Assembly: GCA_903933805.1 (NCBI GenBank)
Contig: CAIZLM010000263.1
Location: 1-43,627 of the forward strand
Length of the DNA stretch: 43,627 nt
Direction of reading: 5' to 3'
From: an uncultured Bacteroidota bacterium
GTDB lineage: Bacteria; Bacteroidota; Bacteroidia; Chitinophagales; Saprospiraceae
Under the pieces are notes generated by a model. That model worked only from the letters and a program-made list of their open reading frames with translations. It was not told where the DNA came from and did not search any database. The stretch's first letter is position 1. Every line of letters starts with the position of its first letter. Shown here piece by piece: positions 40,760-43,627 of this stretch. The position numbers were made by a program, and so were the translations under genes.

Positions 40760-43267
40760 TTACAAAAACACAGCGTTGGCCAATATCATTTTACCCTGCT
40801 GCCAAAAAGACCTGAAAATAGGGTTGTCAACAAAAAAAATGGCACTGCCTTCTCCTATGGACTGATACAAGACCACAGGTGTTTTTTGAATCTGCGGTTT
40901 CAACCGGTGGCCAATAAATCCGAAACTTTGAAAATGATCGTCGATCCAGAGCGGAGCATCAGCATCTTTGGGCATTTGATACAGGTCGGCACTGGTTTTA
41001 AGGGAGTAGTATTTGTCAGATAAGCCAAACGCAATGGGGTTGGTATTGTCAACCGTGGCCTGGACAATTGCGCCGGGAATTTCATCGCTGAGTCCATCGC
41101 GTTGGCGGGAACTGAAGGGCTTTCTCAAGGCGAGCGAATCCTTTTTGGGCGCTTCTTTCAGCATGACATCAAAACCATCTTTGTCGGCAAAAGCTTTCAT
41201 TCCTCCCCCCACAGCAATGAGCCGCCCCCCTTGTTTGATCCACTGTCGGATACTTTCCAATGGTTGTTCCTCCAGACTGTATTGTCCATTGGGTACAATC
41301 AGGGTGGTAAACTGGTGAAGGTCTGCCTTGCCAAGCCTACTCCATTGAATGGCCGTGATCGGGTAATTCACCTCCCGTTCGAAGAAAAACCAGAGGCTAC
41401 CATAATCGTTTTCATCCACATCGTCGCCATAGACGATGGCGACTTCAGGTTTATGGATCAATTGAAAGTTGTCAGACCCCAAGTCCCCGCCCTTGGAAGA
41501 ATAGCCCGAAAAAATTGGGCACAGCGTTACATTGGCGTCGGCGGCGGCTTTCAGCACGAGCCTATCCAGGTCGTTTTGGAGCGTGCGGTTGTCGCCCTTG
41601 TTGATCACATACGCGCCGGCAGCAAAATGTTGATCGGCAATGTCAAAGGGTTGCTGTGCAGTGCGCACCTTTACCCCGGCCTGGAGCAACGCTCCCAAAA
41701 AGACAGCTTCGGCGATGGAGTGTCGGTGTACACACCAGGCGAATGGCGATGCCGCCAACTTGATTGTGGGCGCTACAAACTGCTCCCAAGCTTTTTTGGG
41801 CTCTAGTCGTTCTTTCAGGGCGTATGCTTGTAGTCCATGGGCAAACGGCAGTGACCAAGCCGTGATATCATACGTCATCGAGTCAGCGAGTCGGGGCTCG
41901 GGCTCAAACAGGGCCTGTACCAACACCGAGTGTGGCTGGTAGGCGCTGATGACCAAGTCGTTGGGATTGATGGACACACTGGTTTCCTTGCCGCTGGCAT
42001 AGTCAAATGCCTTTACGCCACTCATGCCCGCGCCTACAAGACCGTATCGGATGTGGTGTCGATCAAGCAATGTGCACAAAGTGTTGACCTTATTTGGATC
42101 GTTGGCGGCTCGGATCACAAAAGCCTTGTATTGTCCTGGTGGCTCAGAAACCGCTTTTTTATAATATGCTTTGAAATTATCCACCAGTGGTTGGGCACTT
42201 TTGCTGCTTACTTCGATGGTAGAAAGGCTCGTGGTATAGTGGTGAAGGATGCGGTCGTGGAGGGTGAGTGTGTCGCCATTTCGCAGCTCAATGGCCCGCC
42301 CGCCACGTGGCCCGCCGCCCTGCTCGTAGGTCATCCCGATGGCGCCATTGAACATGGGATAGGTGTCGCCGTAGGAAGGGTAAAACAGGTCAAAAACTTC
42401 TTTGGTAAAGTACAGCCAGCCATTGTTATCAAAATGTCGAGCGTTGTTTTCGCCGATTTCTTCCTGAAATTCGCGCTGCCAAGGGGTAATGAGTTCGTGC
42501 ATTGGTTCGGCAGCCGGGGCGAAATAGTATGGCTCATTGACACCTTGCTCGTGTAAATCAGGGTGTACTTGCGGGAGCCATCGGTGGTACACTGCCAGAC
42601 GCTGCTGGGTTTCCACCTGAGAGGCCCAAGCCCAGTCGCGGTTGAGATCGTAATAATAATGGTTGACGCGCCCACCAGGCCACGGTTCGCGGTGTTCGCG
42701 GGATTCCGGGTGCGTGTTTAGTAGCAGATTGCTTACGCTGCGGTTCCAGTGCGTGTAACGATCATATCCGTCCGGATTGAGGGATGGATCCAAGATCACG
42801 ACGGTATTTTGGAGCCACTCCCGTATTTTAGGGTCTGTTTGAGTGGCTAGATCGTGGGCGAGCACCATACTGGCTTCTGAGCCCGACGCTTCATTTCCAT
42901 GGACACTCATACTGATCCAAACAATCACCACAGGATTCGTGGCATCAGGCAGACCATCCAGCATACCTGCGAGGCGAAGGTTGTTTTGGCGAATCTGTTC
43001 GAGGCGCGCCATGTTTTCAGGGCTGGAAATAATAGCAATTTGTAGTGGCCGCTCTTCGTTGGTCAGGCCATACGTTTCCAGCCGCATCGTGGAAGTTTCC
43101 ATGCCGGCGAGATATTCGAAATAGCGGCACAATTGGTCATGTGCCGTGAATTTCTCCCCGATTGCGTGGAGTAAAAAAGCATCCGGCGTCTTAATTTTTT
43201 GAGCAAAAACGATGGACGTGCTACAAAATAGGACTAACAGGATGCAAACGGCGCGAAAATATTTCAT
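40760..43267 (-). CDS. M14-family zinc carboxypeptidase-like peptidase
   Basis: An 835-residue secreted peptidase. A signal peptide (ending SIVFAQ, residue ~23) is followed by an M14 domain. The zinc-binding pair is in SMSVHGNEASGSEAS (H123-x-x-E126). DPSLNPDGYDRYTHWNR holds the substrate-binding Asn/Arg region, and DLHEQGVNEPYYFAP carries the third-ligand His region. The C-terminal ~450 residues include an amidotransferase-like flavodoxin fold (AIVYGDDVDEND, LIVPNGQYSLEEQPLESIRQWIKQGGRLIAVGGG). This long M14 form is common in Bacteroidota, where it is thought to degrade peptides outside the cytoplasm. The upstream region meets the foreign-looking right edge at about 43340, so its promoter may be incomplete here. 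Confidence 0.9.
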   Translation of the reverse strand: MKYFRAVCILLVLFCSTSIVFAQKIKTPDAFLLHAIGEKFTAHDQLCRYFEYLAGMETSTMRLETYGLTNEERPLQIAIISSPENMARLEQIRQNNLRLAGMLDGLPDATNPVVIVWISMSVHGNEASGSEASMVLAHDLATQTDPKIREWLQNTVVILDPSLNPDGYDRYTHWNRSVSNLLLNTHPESREHREPWPGGRVNHYYYDLNRDWAWASQVETQQRLAVYHRWLPQVHPDLHEQGVNEPYYFAPAAEPMHELITPWQREFQEEIGENNARHFDNNGWLYFTKEVFDLFYPSYGDTYPMFNGAIGMTYEQGGGPRGGRAIELRNGDTLTLHDRILHHYTTSLSTIEVSSKSAQPLVDNFKAYYKKAVSEPPGQYKAFVIRAANDPNKVNTLCTLLDRHHIRYGLVGAGMSGVKAFDYASGKETSVSINPNDLVISAYQPHSVLVQALFEPEPRLADSMTYDITAWSLPFAHGLQAYALKERLEPKKAWEQFVAPTIKLAASPFAWCVHRHSIAEAVFLGALLQAGVKVRTAQQPFDIADQHFAAGAYVINKGDNRTLQNDLDRLVLKAAADANVTLCPIFSGYSSKGGDLGSDNFQLIHKPEVAIVYGDDVDENDYGSLWFFFEREVNYPITAIQWSRLGKADLHQFTTLIVPNGQYSLEEQPLESIRQWIKQGGRLIAVGGGMKAFADKDGFDVMLKEAPKKDSLALRKPFSSRQRDGLSDEIPGAIVQATVDNTNPIAFGLSDKYYSLKTSADLYQMPKDADAPLWIDDHFQSFGFIGHRLKPQIQKTPVVLYQSIGEGSAIFFVDNPIFRSFWQQGKMILANAVFL

Positions 43268-43627
43268 TTGGAATGGATGCGTTGAAACGGGTCAAGTTAG
43301 ATGGCAAACATCGGTAAAATAATTGAAAAAAACAGTGAAAGTTTTGCATGTAGTACAAACACATCGTCAATCTGTGAGCCATAAACTTAATACCAAGTCC
43401 TTCACCAATCGAACCTGCAACTAAGTCAGCTAATGTATCAGCATCGACATCGTTATCTGCAAGTAATTCACTTACAAAGCTCCATGAACGCGGAGTAGCA
43501 AATGCACGTGAACTTGATTTAGTATCAAATGTGTACAAGTCCTGTTTGCTTGCTGTTAAAAAACCAACAACGTCTGGATGAATGTTGTTGTCTGTAGCCC
43601 AGTCAAAGTAATCATCCCACTCGACAG
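43221..43627 (-). pseudogene. C-terminal fragment of a phage-type MoxR-like AAA ATPase, fused to local sequence
   Basis: The frame is open from the right edge of the window. The first ~75 residues include WDDYFDWATDNNIHPDVVGF, SSRAFATPRSWSFVSELL and LVAGSIGEGLGIKFMAHR. These resemble the end of the MoxR-like/dynein-related AAA ATPases common in phages (FPTPRSWE, AGAVGEG, EF). After about 43350 the frame continues without family resemblance and stops inside the M14 gene at 43221. Codons are AT-ending, unlike the neighbouring genes. It is either a broken integrated gene or an assembly junction. Confidence 0.6.

Noticed and set aside
40731-40763. Possible MITE end (CACGACTTAGCAATTAC) near the M14 stop codon
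   Set aside because: The match to CCACGCTAACCAGTTAC is weak and no second arm is present.
1-43627. tRNA or rRNA genes and complete insertion sequences
   Set aside because: No cloverleaf-like GTTCRANNC segments in context, no rRNA signature stretches and no transposase-like protein were recognised by eye; a tRNAscan/ISfinder run would be needed to exclude them formally.

Overview
The window looks like chromosome from a member of the Bacteroidota, probably close to Saprospiria/Chitinophagia. The evidence is a SusC/SusD pair, a PorP/SprF protein next to an OmpA/PD40 protein (the type IX secretion/gliding style of gene pair), YfhO, fused alpha-beta 2-oxoacid dehydrogenase E1, many SPase I and lipobox leaders, no obvious Shine-Dalgarno sequences, and promoter elements matching the Bacteroidota -7 box TAnnTTTG (often exactly TACTTTTG). 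The lineage below phylum level is inference.

Layout: 1-5 kb, the end of a PmtA-like methyltransferase, an OmpA/PD40 protein, and a VWA-type membrane protein. 5-6.6 kb, a surface beta-propeller lipoprotein (BtuG-like) transcribed leftward from a clear cobalamin riboswitch. 6.7-8.9 kb, fused E1. 8.9-18 kb, the most distinctive region: a phosphonatase-like HAD hydrolase, a divergently transcribed OPA/DUF5690-like transporter, a TIGR03364-type FAD oxidoreductase, a PhnZ-like HD oxygenase, then a SusC/SusD pair. 18.2-24 kb, a second TonB receptor, a GxxExxY nuclease-like gene bracketed by inverted GC-rich repeat arrays, and a YncE-propeller/phosphoesterase fusion. 24-30.4 kb, OmpA-DUF1573, PorP/SprF and YfhO. 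30.6-35.3 kb, a second propeller/phosphoesterase, a YceI lipoprotein and a GH18 lipoprotein. 35.5-43.3 kb, ribosomal protein S1, a coiled-coil/HhH membrane protein, a D15-type outer-membrane protein and an M14 peptidase. The last ~290 bases differ in composition and encode the C-terminus of a phage-type MoxR-like AAA ATPase.

Two themes tie the window together. First, phosphorus foraging: C-P bond cleaving enzymes, a transporter resembling organophosphate antiporters, TonB/SusCD import and two secreted phosphoesterases suggest uptake and catabolism of phosphonates and phosphate esters. Second, a dispersed palindromic element (short ~78 bp and long ~163 bp forms, ends GTAACTGGTTAG/CTAACCAGTTAC) occurs about eight times. 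Two copies have perfect 8-bp target duplications, which marks it as a MITE, plausibly mobilised by an IS66-type transposase. Copies sit in 5' leaders: between the B12 riboswitch and its gene, between a promoter and yceI, and across the start of the E1 gene. No tRNA, rRNA, complete transposase or CRISPR array was recognised.
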